Position numbers and translations under genes: made by a program. The notes under the pieces are model-generated. The model was not told the origin of the DNA. It saw nothing but the letters and a program-made list of their open reading frames with translations, and did not search any database. Source: Acholoe squamosa (lineage: Eukaryota > Annelida > Polychaeta > Phyllodocida > Polynoidae). Taken from it: 64,000 bases of DNA. Shown piece by piece: positions 12,225 to 22,084 of this stretch; position 1 is the first letter of the stretch, and each line of letters opens with the position of its first letter. The stretch lies in assembly GCA_949317995.1 (NCBI GenBank), contig OX439041.1:17577501-17641500 (forward strand), written 5' to 3'.

Positions 12225-13831
12225 CTGAAAACAGAGAGACAAGATGTAAATGTCCTTACTGATTTTTAGAATACCTTTTACACATCTCTCTCGTATCTAA
12301 GCAAGATTCAATCAAGAATTTGTAAAAAAGTAAATTAGGCCGTAAATTGATGTTGATTCAAATGCCTTAGTACCATTACCTGGTACCATATACTCCTGCA
12401 CCAGTGTTGCCGAAAGAATCTTAATGGCCGGTGTAAGGCCTTATGCCTAAGTGATAATATAAGCTTCATATTGTGAAAGAATTTTTTCAAATCAGGCAAT
12501 TGGAAGATAGAGCTAAATTTGTGAAATTGTTTAAAAATTAACATCTCCCCCCCCCCAAATTTTCCATAGTATAAAACAGGTTACAATGAAGTCTATAAAG
12601 GTACCTTGAATATCAATATTCATATCACCTGCATGAGACGCAAATGGCCTGCATAAGATGCCAAGATGCAGGCCACTTTGACCTGCATCAAGAAAAAGTA
12701 CTGTTTTCGGCAACACTGCTGCACACACGCATAGGCTACAAACCGCAACTCTGGCCAAAGCTAAAAGCCATATCTGAGACTTGAGCATTGACAGTTTAAT
12801 ATTCTTCTATAGTATTCCGAGGAAGCAGGTTGTCACATGGGCGCCGCCATTGATGGAGCTTGTTACCATCGAGTTCTACTGATAAGACCTATCAGATGGG
12901 TACCAGTTGGCCCGCGAAGGACCGCAGTGAATAGATTGGGGTTCTCTCATTGGCTAATAATTAAACCTGCCGTATAGGGTGAAATATCCAGATATATAGA
13001 CAAAGGTTCACGAGCCTTTGTATTTATTTCATGTTATCTGAATCAGAAATGTTGAAAACTCTTTTAAAATTACATAAAAAGATAACTATTTACATGTTTT
13101 ATGGTCATTTGGACTGCTGCTACTTGCCGTGAGATACAGGGGAGAGTTTTCACAGGGGGTGTGAGATATGAGTTAAGTCTATGGACCCTCCGTATTCCAC
13201 TGCTCCAAACATGAAATTAAAGCCAGAGGAGGTCTCTTAGATGCAGCTTATAATATACAAGAGACTAAAGTTTATGGTAGATTGTTGTTATCCTGCAATC
13301 ACTCAAACATTACTGCACTTGCATTGCATAGGCGGTGGAACAAGTTGAAAGTGGGGAGGAGAGAAATGTATATTTGCCCCTCCCTCCCCCACCCCCAAGC
13401 TTTTGACAAAGAACAAAAAACAAAGGCTCAATACGTCTCAACATATGTGTCAAGGTGCAATTCCTATATTTCTTAAAAACATTCATAATCCTTCAATAAA
13501 TAAATACAATGAATTGAAGTTCAAATAGTCCAAATTTTTCCTGAGGCTTACGGATTCATGTATTTTTTTTTCCAAACAAATTCCCATGTGCCCCCCCCCC
13601 CTTTTTTTAAAAAACGTACCCCGGTATTCCAGGTTTCTCTTAATAATGAATCCCCATTTCTTCTTTGTCTTTTACTTCAAGTTCACTGTCAGCCTCCTTC
13701 CTTGGTTAATGAGTATCTCTCAGTCTGTCTTGAAAACATGCCCATGTATTTATAGCGCTGACCCTGGTCAGACATTACACAACTGTCTGGGTCATCTGGT
13801 CAGTGAGTACATTCACCCCTGAGCCTGGTCT

Positions 13832-13971
13832 AGATGCCACTCACTGGCCGACACAAACCAGGAAAACTGGACTTTTGGACGGTATATTTTTCCAGGAATT
13901 TAACATAATCTAATGCAGGTATCTTGAAATGAAAACCAGGAATTCCTGGTAAACCAGGAAAAGTGGCATCA
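13832..13971. repeat. Foldback repeat with GATGCCACT ends, copy 2
   Basis: Starts TAGATGCCACTCACTGG and ends CCAGGAAAAGTGGCATCAC, so the ends are inverted complements. The internal GGAATTCCTGGTAAACCAGG is itself partly palindromic. Same family as 9385-9513. Confidence 0.6.
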
Positions 13972-14934
13972 CTGAGGACTACACTTAAATCTTGAACCAT
14001 GTTACGCATTCCCTATGGCGACACACGTATATAAGGCTGGCAGGTCCAAAGGTATTGCAGATGGGTTGGGAAGCTGGGTTGTGCCAGGACCAATGTCAAG
14101 TCATGTGGACTTTTGAAGCCAGAATACATAACAACCCATCAATCTGTACCTGATACACACTAACCTCCTCTGGTAAACAATACTACTATATATCGGTCTT
14201 CCACCTGGCACTGTCAGTGTTAATGGTGGAAAAAAAAGATTTTTCTTGTTTTTGTCCTGTTGGAAATCTTTTTGGATCTAAAATCCACCACCCTGTGTTG
14301 TTTGATAATGTAATGAGCACTTCCTTTAGAATGACATAAGAGTGAGTCATTAACGGGGGTGGGGTGGGTGGTTGATGAGGGTTTCTTTCTATCCCGTGTT
14401 GGGGCAGATTCCATTTCAAGCAAGAACATAGCCCGGGATCCACTAGTACTGGAAAAAGGTGTTGCAAGTGTGTCTTGGTCAGCAAGGTAAAAGGTAGCTC
14501 CCTGAGGATTCTCGGGGGGGGGGAGACCCTGTGAAAGTGGTGAGGTACATGTCTTTAAGCACAGCAATCGAAATCAGAACACAACACTTTTTCTTCCTTT
14601 TTTAGACCTAGCCCTGGCCTAGTAGTAGCCTAGCCCTAGGGCCAGGCTTATGAATCGCCGGGTATGAATCATTACGCAACTTCAAACTCTTCAACTTTCA
14701 ATTACACTGTAACATAATTAATAAGGGTTTGTTTAGTTTTATGTCCGCGGGCCATTGAGGGGCGAAAATCGCGCGCGAACGTGCCCTTTTAACCTAAAGA
14801 CTAGTATAGTAACGTGCTGGGTTTTCCACTGAAACAGGTGAAATTATTAATATTTTGACCCCCTCCCCATCTGAGGGAGTGAAAAAATTCTGACCCCCCC
14901 CCCCACCAGTCAAGGGATTGAAAAAATTCTGATC

Positions 14935-15030
14935 CCCCCCTCTAGCCACTCTCGTAGCCCTACGAAAGTAGGAACGGCCCACCTGTGACTCAGACGATAC
15001 GCAGTCTACCCTAGCTAGGCACTTACCTAT
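14935..15030 (+). repeat. CTAGCCACTCTCGTAGCCCT interspersed repeat, copy 1
   Basis: Reads CTAGCCACTCTCGTAGCCCT, then ACGAAAGTAGGAACGGCC, then GACTCAGACGATACGCAGTC and CTACCCTAGCTAGGCA. Preceded by a duplicated AAAAAATTCTGA/poly-C segment. Other copies are at 17705-17880 (direct) and 19710-19905 (inverted), with a fragment at 20758-20785. Confidence 0.7.
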
Positions 15031-15261
15031 TTTACAAAATTTATTTTGGGAATTATGACTGGTTAAAGATGCCAAATCAAAAATATATAATTCTGCCATC
15101 GTTAAGAGTTTCAATAGGGTCCAAATTTGTGATCAAGCAAGTTGAATGCAGGAGAATGTAGTTCATTTCTATCACTATTTTTAATGATTTTCTGTTTTGA
15201 GAGGCTAGATTATGCCTAATATTATGGATATTGATGGATATTATCCCTGTAAATTGTATAA

Positions 15262-15375
15262 TACCGTAATCTCCCGCGTATAAGGCGCGTCTTATACGCG
15301 AATCAGATCGTGCATGGGTCTTATACGCGAGAGGCAGGCTGCCTTGAGTTGGGGGTGCGCCTTATACGCGGGTTT
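15262..15375. mobile_element. MITE-like element, left part only
   Basis: TACCGTAATCTCCCGCGTAT with GCGTCTTATACGCG follows the family left end. The matching right end is absent locally; a right end with the same modules is found at 15781-15964, so the two may be halves of one interrupted copy. Confidence 0.65.
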
Positions 15376-15780
15376 AACTGGTACCCCAATTTAGATCAGG
15401 TTGAGTATGATGCTGATCATATATTTTTTTTGAATGCCACAAATGAGGTGTGACCTGAAGTAGAACTTATCTCTAACATTGTATTATCAGTTCTTTTGAT
15501 TTCTTTTCATACATTCATGCATTCTATCAATGTTGTAGCATGTTAGGGAATGAATTTAAATCATAACATTATCTAAACATAGTTGGAACATCTGTTCTAA
15601 AGTCAAACATACAGCAAGTGTATATAAATGGTATACTGGCTCCATCTGGTGGCACTTCTAGGAACCATGTAGTCCATCACTACTGTACTGATACACTGTA
15701 AACATGATCATTTATAATCATGTGTTCAATACCTGAGGCTATCCCCAACTACAAGGAGAACCTTGTCTCCTTGTAGCAGG

Positions 15781-15964
15781 CCATGGACGAGGTGTGCCTT
15801 GTACGCGGACCAGACCCCCTGAGTTAGGGGTGCGCCTTATACGCGGGTTTTTTCAGTGTACCAATTCAGAGAATGTATGTGCGCCTTCTACACGAACCAG
15901 CCTTCTCTGAGTTGGGGGTGCGCCTTCTACGCGGGCTGCGCCTTCTACGCGAGAGATTACGGTA
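15781..15964. mobile_element. MITE-like element, right part only
   Basis: Repeated GCGCCTTATACGCGGGTTTT and GCGCCTTCTACGCGGGCTGC lead to the terminus GAGAGATTACGGTA. It mixes the CTTATACG and CTTCTACG sequence types within one copy. Confidence 0.65.
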
Positions 15965-17081
15965 ATTCAAAATGGTTTATTTAGACTCAAGTTTCCCCCC
16001 CATTTTAGCGGTCAATGAGTATCGCGGCAGAATTGTGGGGTCCTTTCCGAGAGTTTGAATAGTCATAATTTCCCTTTAAATTGCAGGGATGAAAGTCGAC
16101 AATGACAAAAAACCTTGAAAAAGGAAACAACTTTAAACGCACTGTATATGCCCTTCAGTCCCATCCATAAGTGTGTTACAGGGTTTGTGTGGTTGGGGGG
16201 GGGGGGGGATGAGGCAGTAGGTGTTGTATAAGGGTGTAGTTTGTCCTCAAATAACAGGAAAAGCTGTTTTTCAAGATGTTGTTCAGATACTATACCCAAA
16301 ATGTGCACATTATGGCCCTTTTGCAGAGTATGTCCTAGGATCCCTTCAGAATGTTACTGTATAGCTGTTTTCCAAGGTCTTGTTCGGATAGCATACCCAA
16401 AATATGCACCACCTGATCTACTGGTAGTGGTGCCTTTGCGCAACACGACCTAGGGACCAATTACAATGTTATGTATATAGATAGGTCAAAGGGTGCAGGG
16501 AATAAATGACCAATATAGTTACATGATGAAATCATAACTCGCAGAAAAGGGGTATACTATCCGACACTCTTCTAGCATAGGAACTATAGCTTGCTGCTAA
16601 GACTACACTGAAGAGTGGAACAAACACCAATAAAGAGGGGAAAGTTTTCAAGGAAAAACTTGAGAATCCTTGAAAACCTTGAACTAAAAACTGGCATGCT
16701 GCCACTGTATGCAGTATTGTGGGACCTGACTGTGTGCATGTATGCAACCTCTGGAGGTAATTTGTGACTCCTTTATCCTGTTTTCAGAGGATTTTCAAGA
16801 AAACTTATTTTTCTTAAGTGAGTGAAAAAAACCTTGAAATCAAGGAAAACCTTGAACTCTTTCATCCCTGAAATTGACATAAAGACTTCATTCAAAAAGC
16901 AAATCCCCTTCTTTTTATCATACCTACCCATTGCAAAACAGTTATAATACATAGGATATACTATTGGAAAACAGGGAACTCTCTAACATTGGGAAGCTGT
17001 ATTGAATCTCTGAGTGAACCACACATTACAATTTTGGGGCTGTCTGTCAAACATCCAGGGGCCCTTTAGAAAAAATAAATC

Positions 17082-17376
17082 TACCGTAATCTCCCGCGTA
17101 TAAGGCGCGTCTTATACGAGAGGTTTTAGTTCTTCCTGGATCCGCAAGGGGGAGATCAAGACCTTCATTTTGATATCTTACACTCCCATATAACCTCATC
17201 AGCTGAATATGGGGTCCAGGGGGGTCTGGGGGGTCCATGCAACACATAGGTTTTTAAATTTTCAAAATCCATTCAGTAGAACAAAAGTTATGAATTTTTT
17301 ATTTTTCTGGTCAAATCTCTAAACTCTAGGTGCGCCTTATAGGCGGTGTGCGCCTTATACGCGGGAGATTACAGTA
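17082..17376. mobile_element. MITE-like element, 295-bp subtype
   Basis: TACCGTAATCTCCCGCGTAT at left, GGGAGATTACAGTA at right, with TA at both ends. The interior matches 1450-1743 (TCCTGGATCCGCAAGGGGG, GGGGTCCAGGGGGGTCTGG, TTTTTAAATTTT). Lies inside PRODH intron 1. Confidence 0.82.
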
Positions 17377-17704
17377 AACATTTTCTAGACCATTTTTAAC
17401 CAGAGAACGCGTGCAAACCATTCTTTTTTTATGTGCTATGTCATCTTTATATCATAAAATGGTTTTAAAATTTTGGTTCAACTTAAGTTTGGAGAATGAT
17501 TTTCTTCTCTGTACCTGATCTTAAATCAAAAATATGCATCCAATAGATCTCTTCAAGCCCTTTAAAATGGTACCTTGGTTGTACTGATACTCCTATGAAT
17601 AACTTCAAAATCAATTAGGAAAGACAAGTGAGGTTACTACTGTGGCTGATCACAACTTTCACACCTGCATTAGCAGACCCGCACACAGCAGATAGGTCAG
17701 TGCC

Positions 17705-17880
17705 TACCCTAGCCACTCTCATACCCCTACGAAAAATTTCAAGCGATTGAAAAAATTCTGAGCCCCCCACCTCTAGCCACTCTCGTAGCCCTACATCTAC
17801 GAAAGTAGGAATGGCGACTCAGACGATACTCAGTCTAAGACTAAGTCTACCCCCCCCCCTCAAACCCACCAGCCCCTAGA
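17705..17880 (+). repeat. CTAGCCACTCTCGTAGCCCT interspersed repeat, copy 2
   Basis: Contains the motif twice (TAGCCACTCTCATACCCCTA, then CTAGCCACTCTCGTAGCCCT) with AAAAAATTCTGAGCCCC between, and the tail GACTCAGACGATACTCAGTC. Same family as 14935-15030. Confidence 0.65.
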
Positions 17881-18462
17881 TAGGCATGGCAGTGTCCTGA
17901 AGAGGGCGCCCCAGGCACTGTGCCTGCTGCAGCAGCCATTTCTGCCCGAGTTCTTCTGTCTGGGTATGGTCAACTTTTCCCCCACTTTGGAGGAGAACCT
18001 ATAGAGATATTTGAATAATTCCAAATGCTATGATTGCCTACAACACCTCTAGTTTTAGTATCAGGCTATAATTTTAGTAAAAACAAATTATCAATGATAT
18101 ATATCAGAGGTTCAAAGTTAGGTTATGCTGAAAAACTGACAAAGTTGCTGATACTCTCTAGCCACTATATAAGTGATGGAAAGTCATTATTTTTCTATAT
18201 AAATCAGTCCTATGTTCATTGATTTGTGCATGGTAGTGTTTGTGGGAAAGTAAGGTGTAGAGCAAGGTTGACCCTGAAATTTTGGCTATGTCCACTTTCC
18301 TGGTCTTCAAAATTAGGAATATGTCACAGAATATCTAAAATGAATCAATGATGTGATAATATAATATTTTCCCTACAAGGAAAACCTAACGGCATCAAAA
18401 TCCATTGACAATTCAATGACTTTTGACCATTTATATTGAAGATGTCAAGTGTGCTTTTTTCA

Positions 18463-18513
18463 GCGCCTCCCATACCGCGTAGCGGCGGTAGCGCAAAGCG
18501 GTACGGGAGCGCG
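18463..18513. repeat. GC-rich hairpin
   Basis: Arms GCGCCTCCCATACCGC and GCGGTACGGGAGCGCG are near-complements around GTAGCGGCGGTAGCGCAAA. It stands out as GC-rich in an AT-rich neighbourhood. Function unknown. Confidence 0.6.
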
Positions 18514-19709
18514 CTATGATGATTGCATTTGCCCCATGTGATGAGGTCTCACAATACAAAATTACTGAATAGAGAAATTGATAATTGTGAAATCTTCTTT
18601 ATGTCTGCTTTTATGAGACATGTCATCAAACACTGGTATACCGACATTAACGGCAGGAGGCGTTTTTTTTACGCGGTCACAACCGCATTTCTTGTTATCA
18701 TTTTCTGTGAAAACTCCCTCTGACAGCCTGTACACAATCGTCTTTTGTACAAAAACTACTGTCCTAACATTAGGAAGATAAATCTAATTGATTCATAGAG
18801 GGAAAATGTTGGGCTTTGTTATGACCGGTGATAGATAGCTCTGTGATGACATTTTCAATTTCTTAGATTCTTGCCAGGACCCCATGTAAAGGCATGTTTG
18901 GGGCAGATTCAGGGCAATTCTCAGCGAAAAAGCCTGTTCCAGACAGCATCTCAACATGATGGATTTTGCTATCAAACCCATATCAAACCTAGTCACTGGG
19001 CGCGACTCAGTTAAGGACTGAGTCGCTGGGACTGGCATACCTAAAACTTTCAGGTGTTCTAGAAACGGCAAGTTTCTAAGAATAACATTTGACAGAAATA
19101 AATCCCCAACAATCAGCTTATGGTATTGACAAGAGTACCACCTTAGTTTTGCTGTCTGTGAGTGGGAAGAGCGTCTTTTGTTGGAAACTTTTAGATCACT
19201 CCCTTTTCCAAGATTTGGCACATGCTGTGTGGGCTGCAACGGGTAGCTATCTGCAGGTGCATTTTCTGCCAGACAGGAAGTCAATCTCCACTCTCCAAGC
19301 AGATTCTCGTGAATAACATTATTTCATGAAACCACATCCAACATGGCCGACTGTGGCAGCTAAACTTGATATGAAGGCTAACAGATTTGCGAGAACCAAA
19401 TAATCTTGGCCCCAGTATTAAATGTTTCTCACAAAATGGCAACAAACATGTCTTAGAAATCCATCTTTAAGAGGAAATCGACATAAAAAAATTATGTCCT
19501 ACAATTCTAGCCACCTGACAAATGAGCCCTATGCAGGAAGCCTGACTCTCCTGTCAAGTAAGAGTCAGCGCCCGCCGGACAAATCAAACCCTAATAAAAT
19601 TTTAAGTGTGTTTTTATTAAAAACACACTTTTCGCACTTCTACTCTAGCATCCTAAAGTATTGATAAATTTTGTTTTTTGAATTTTTTTAAAAACAATTT
19701 TTAACCCCC

Positions 19710-19905
19710 TGCAATGCCTACCCTTGACTGAGTATCGTCTGTGTCACGGGTGGGCCGTTCTACCTACGGGAGGGGAACGGGAGTAGAGTAGAGATACGAA
19801 AGTGGCAATGCCTACCCTAGACTGAGTTTCGTCTGTGTCACGGGTTACCGGCCGTTCTACTTTGGTAGGGCTACGAGAGTGGCTAACCAGCCCCCCCCCC
19901 CCCCT
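19710..19905 (-). repeat. CTAGCCACTCTCGTAGCCCT interspersed repeat, inverted, two units
   Basis: Two consecutive units in the opposite orientation: AATGCCTACCCTTGACTGAG... and AATGCCTACCCTAGACTGAG..., the second ending TAGGGCTACGAGAGTGGCTA. Lies in PRODH intron 1, close to exon 1. Confidence 0.65.
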
Positions 19906-19988
19906 ACTCAGGGCCCCTGTTAGGCTGTTGTGAATAAAATGAGGATCACTACCTATTAAAGGCTATAAGGAAACTACAAGTTACCCAC

Positions 19989-20366
19989 CTCTTTGTTGTA
20001 TGTCACCAGGGGCTTTACACCACAGAGGGTGAAGACCGTCAGGGCACGCAAAAGTTCTCCATTCGTCTTACTTTTGTAAGCCTCCTCGGCATTTTCAAAC
20101 GACAGGTCCAGTTTTCTAAAACTGGCACACTCCGCCCGCGGCACCTCCACCATGTCCCGTCGACTTTCTGCGCTCAGCGGCTCTGCTACTGTCGCCTTCC
20201 CACGACTTGAATCTACTGCAGCCGATGGGAGCCATTTCAGAGTGTTCAGCTGTCGAAAAATGCGATCATTTCGCAGGATTTTGTGCACAGTGCTCGACCA
20301 AGGTCTTGCTCTCACCGCCATGTTGTTGAGTTCTGCCTTCACCACTGCTGAACAATCTCTGACCAT
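19989..20366 (-). CDS. PRODH: Proline dehydrogenase (PRODH), coding exon 1 with mitochondrial presequence
   Basis: Encodes 126 codons to the donor GAG|GTGGGT. The N-terminus is rich in Arg, Ser and Ala and poor in acidic residues over the first 40 residues, as expected of a mitochondrial presequence. The C-terminal part, LDLSFENAEEAYKSKTNGEL followed by LRALTVFTLCG and VTYNKE, matches the opening of animal PRODH. Two in-frame starts are possible: 20366, or the Met 16 codon (at 20321) in a strong AACAACATGGCGG context, which I favour slightly. Exit phase 0 joins exon 2. PRODH catalyses the first step of proline catabolism and passes electrons to the respiratory chain. Assignment is by motif recognition; no alignment was run. 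Confidence 0.86.
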
Positions 20367-20560
20367 TCATTTTGAGTGCGTTACTGTCTGAGAGGAGGCC
20401 AGCTTGGGCAGCCACAACACAGTACTGCACGCTCATTGGTTAATACAGAGGTGTGTCTGGTGACGTCACAATACGTCATCAGACGGAGTGCCCAATCAGG
20501 ACAGACTTTCATTCATGAGTGTGGGCACGTGACTACTACGAGGAGTTTATATAAGCCACG
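20367..20560 (-). promoter_or_regulatory. Probable PRODH promoter region, possibly bidirectional
   Basis: Immediately upstream of PRODH exon 1. It contains a perfect CRE-type TGACGTCA (20461-20468) with a second TACGTCAT nearby, CCAAT boxes (inverted at 20435-20439, direct at 20492-20496), an E-box CACGTG (20526-20531) and a TATATAA (20548-20554). The TATA box reads as TATATAA on the plus strand, so it may serve a plus-strand transcript rather than PRODH. Sites are seen in the sequence; their use is inference. Confidence 0.55.
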
Positions 20561-20806
20561 TTACTTTTTATATGGAGGGAGTTGTCAGAGATGATTGTTG
20601 GTTGTTGTTGCTGTCAAGGTCAAACCAAATCCCCTGCGCACTATTCGTGGAGGAGAACTGGGACAGCACCTGCTAACAAAACATCCAGATAAGGGCCCCC
20701 TCCCTCTTGTTTTTTTTTGATCGGACAAGAGCAGCCAACTGATAGTGTGGGCATTCCTAGCCACTTTCGTAGCCTTACCGTACCAATGTAAATCCATGCT
20801 AGTGCC

Positions 20807-20865
20807 AACAGTTTAAAAAAGCAGGGGATCCACTAGGAGTGGATCCCCTGCTTTTTGAAACTGTT
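20807..20865. repeat. Near-perfect 28-bp inverted repeat
   Basis: The left arm (AACAGTTTAAAAAAGCAGGG then GATCCACT) and right arm differ at one position and are separated by 3 bp (AGG). It would form a very stable hairpin. It lies about 0.4 kb upstream of PRODH exon 1, at the transition to a different sequence landscape. Confidence 0.85.
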
Positions 20866-20941
20866 TATTTGGTCCTGGTAATACAATTTTCAGTAATACT
20901 GGTCTACCCAGAGTACACCAGAGGCGTGCGAGTAGTATATA

Positions 20942-20992
20942 TATAGGTCTTCTTTGGATATTTCTAAAAAAAATATCCAAAGAAGACCTATA
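20942..20992. repeat. Perfect 22-bp inverted repeat
   Basis: TATAGGTCTTCTTTGGATAT (plus TT) is repeated as its exact complement after a 7-bp loop. It lies 77 bp beyond the hairpin at 20807-20865; the two share no sequence. Confidence 0.85.
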
Positions 20993-21156
20993 TTTTTTGA
21001 ATATCCAGAAAATACCTATTATTTTGGATATTAGGATTATTTTTGGAAATAGTAATCATATCATAAATTTTAAATACAAAAGAGAGGTCAAGTGGTTCTC
21101 ATGTCACACGGTTCTTAGCTGAGCTTTCGGTACAGAGGAATGAACTAAGTGCACCA

Positions 21157-21222
21157 AGGATTGAAGGAGGATTGAAGGATTGAAGGAGGATTGAAGGATT
21201 GAAGGAGGATTGAAGGAGGATT
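21157..21222 (+). repeat. GGATTGAAGGA minisatellite
   Basis: Units of GGATTGAAGGA or GGATTGAA are repeated about six times with alternating spacing. Confidence 0.85.
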
Positions 21223-21299
21223 GTGGAACACGTTCAATTCCAGATCAGTGCTCTAAGGAACGGTGAGCGTTACTGAAACAGGAGGACCATTATGTATGG

Positions 21300-21393
21300 T
21301 TGCTTCCACCAACTGATGGGAGCATCACCCGTTCATGCTTCAACCAACAATGGGAGCATCACCCGTTCATGCTTCAACCAACAATGGGAGCAT
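21300..21393 (+). repeat. 32-bp tandem repeat, three units
   Basis: Units contain TGGGAGCATCACCCGTTCAT followed by GCTTCAACCAACAA. The last unit is truncated (TGGGAGCATTAAGG). Repeats abut without unique spacers, so it is not CRISPR-like. Confidence 0.85.
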
Positions 21394-21625
21394 TAAGGTC
21401 GACAAGGTCGCAAGAATAGTCGAGATCTTTTACGCACTGAAGCTGCACCTGGAGCTACAGACAAGGAGGTTCGTGACATGAGGGCCGGACCTCTCCAATT
21501 AACCCCAGACATTGCGTTCCTTATATACTCCACCTCAGCAGTGAAATCATAAATGTGGTGTTACACCTTTAAGTCTATGAACAAATAGACATTCAGTTTA
21601 AGAGGATATAGATTTTTTTCATCAG

Positions 21626-22075
21626 TTTGAGTGATTTAGGGACAGAGTTTTTTCTCCTCTATTTTTTGATATGTTTCATTGATATCAGCAAAGAACATTT
21701 GCTGAGTTATTAGAGGAATTTACAGCGGTAGTTTAAATTGAAACGATAGATTTATATTCAAAACGCGGATTTTTTGTCCCCCTCTACCGAGAATAATATG
21801 AACTATTTCTGGCATGATGTAGGTTATGTGGAACTAAATTATTACATGTATAATGCTCTTTTCTTGATCAGTTTGAATGAATTACGTATAGAGCTCTTTC
21901 TTTTCATTGTTTGATATATTTCATTGATATCAATAAAGAATATTTGCTCATAGTTTACAATTGAGACGTTAGATTTCATCGTATTTAGAACGCAGAACGC
22001 ATTCTCGGGTTTCCCTCTACCGAGAATAATATGAACTATCTTTGTCCTGTTCTAGGTTATGTGGAACTAAATAAT
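21626..22075 (+). repeat. Two diverged 240-bp direct repeats flanking the satellite
   Basis: Both units run from a GTTTGA..TGA segment through TTTCATTGATATCA and CCTCTACCGAGAATAATATG to TTATGTGGAACTAAA. They start near 21626 and 21866. They lie immediately before the satellite and are substantially diverged from each other. Confidence 0.75.
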
Positions 22076-22084
22076 TTATGTACA

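Larger units (their letters stand above)
12225..19988 (-). other. PRODH: PRODH intron 1 (about 7.8 kb), repeat-rich
   Basis: Bounded by the exon 1 donor (GAG|GTGGGTAAC on the minus strand) and the exon 2 acceptor (TTTTCAG|CTGTTG). It contains MITE-like copies at 15262-15375, 15781-15964 and 17082-17376, a foldback repeat at 13832-13971, three copies of a CTAGCCACTCTCGTAGCCCT repeat, G- or C-rich homopolymer runs and a GC-rich hairpin at 18463-18513. The 163-codon minus-strand frame at 18793-19284 has no recognisable domain and is treated as chance. Confidence 0.75.

Noticed and set aside
14430..14455. CCCGGGATCCACTAGTACTG resembles a cloning-vector polylinker
   Set aside because: The similarity covers only a few restriction-site-like bases and is embedded in ordinary intronic sequence; no vector backbone follows.
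18793..19284. 163-codon minus-strand open frame in PRODH intron 1
   Set aside because: No recognisable domain, no splice context joining it to PRODH, and a composition like the surrounding intron. Treated as a chance frame.
21300..21393. CRISPR-like regular repeats
   Set aside because: The units are contiguous tandem repeats without unique spacers, in a eukaryotic genome.
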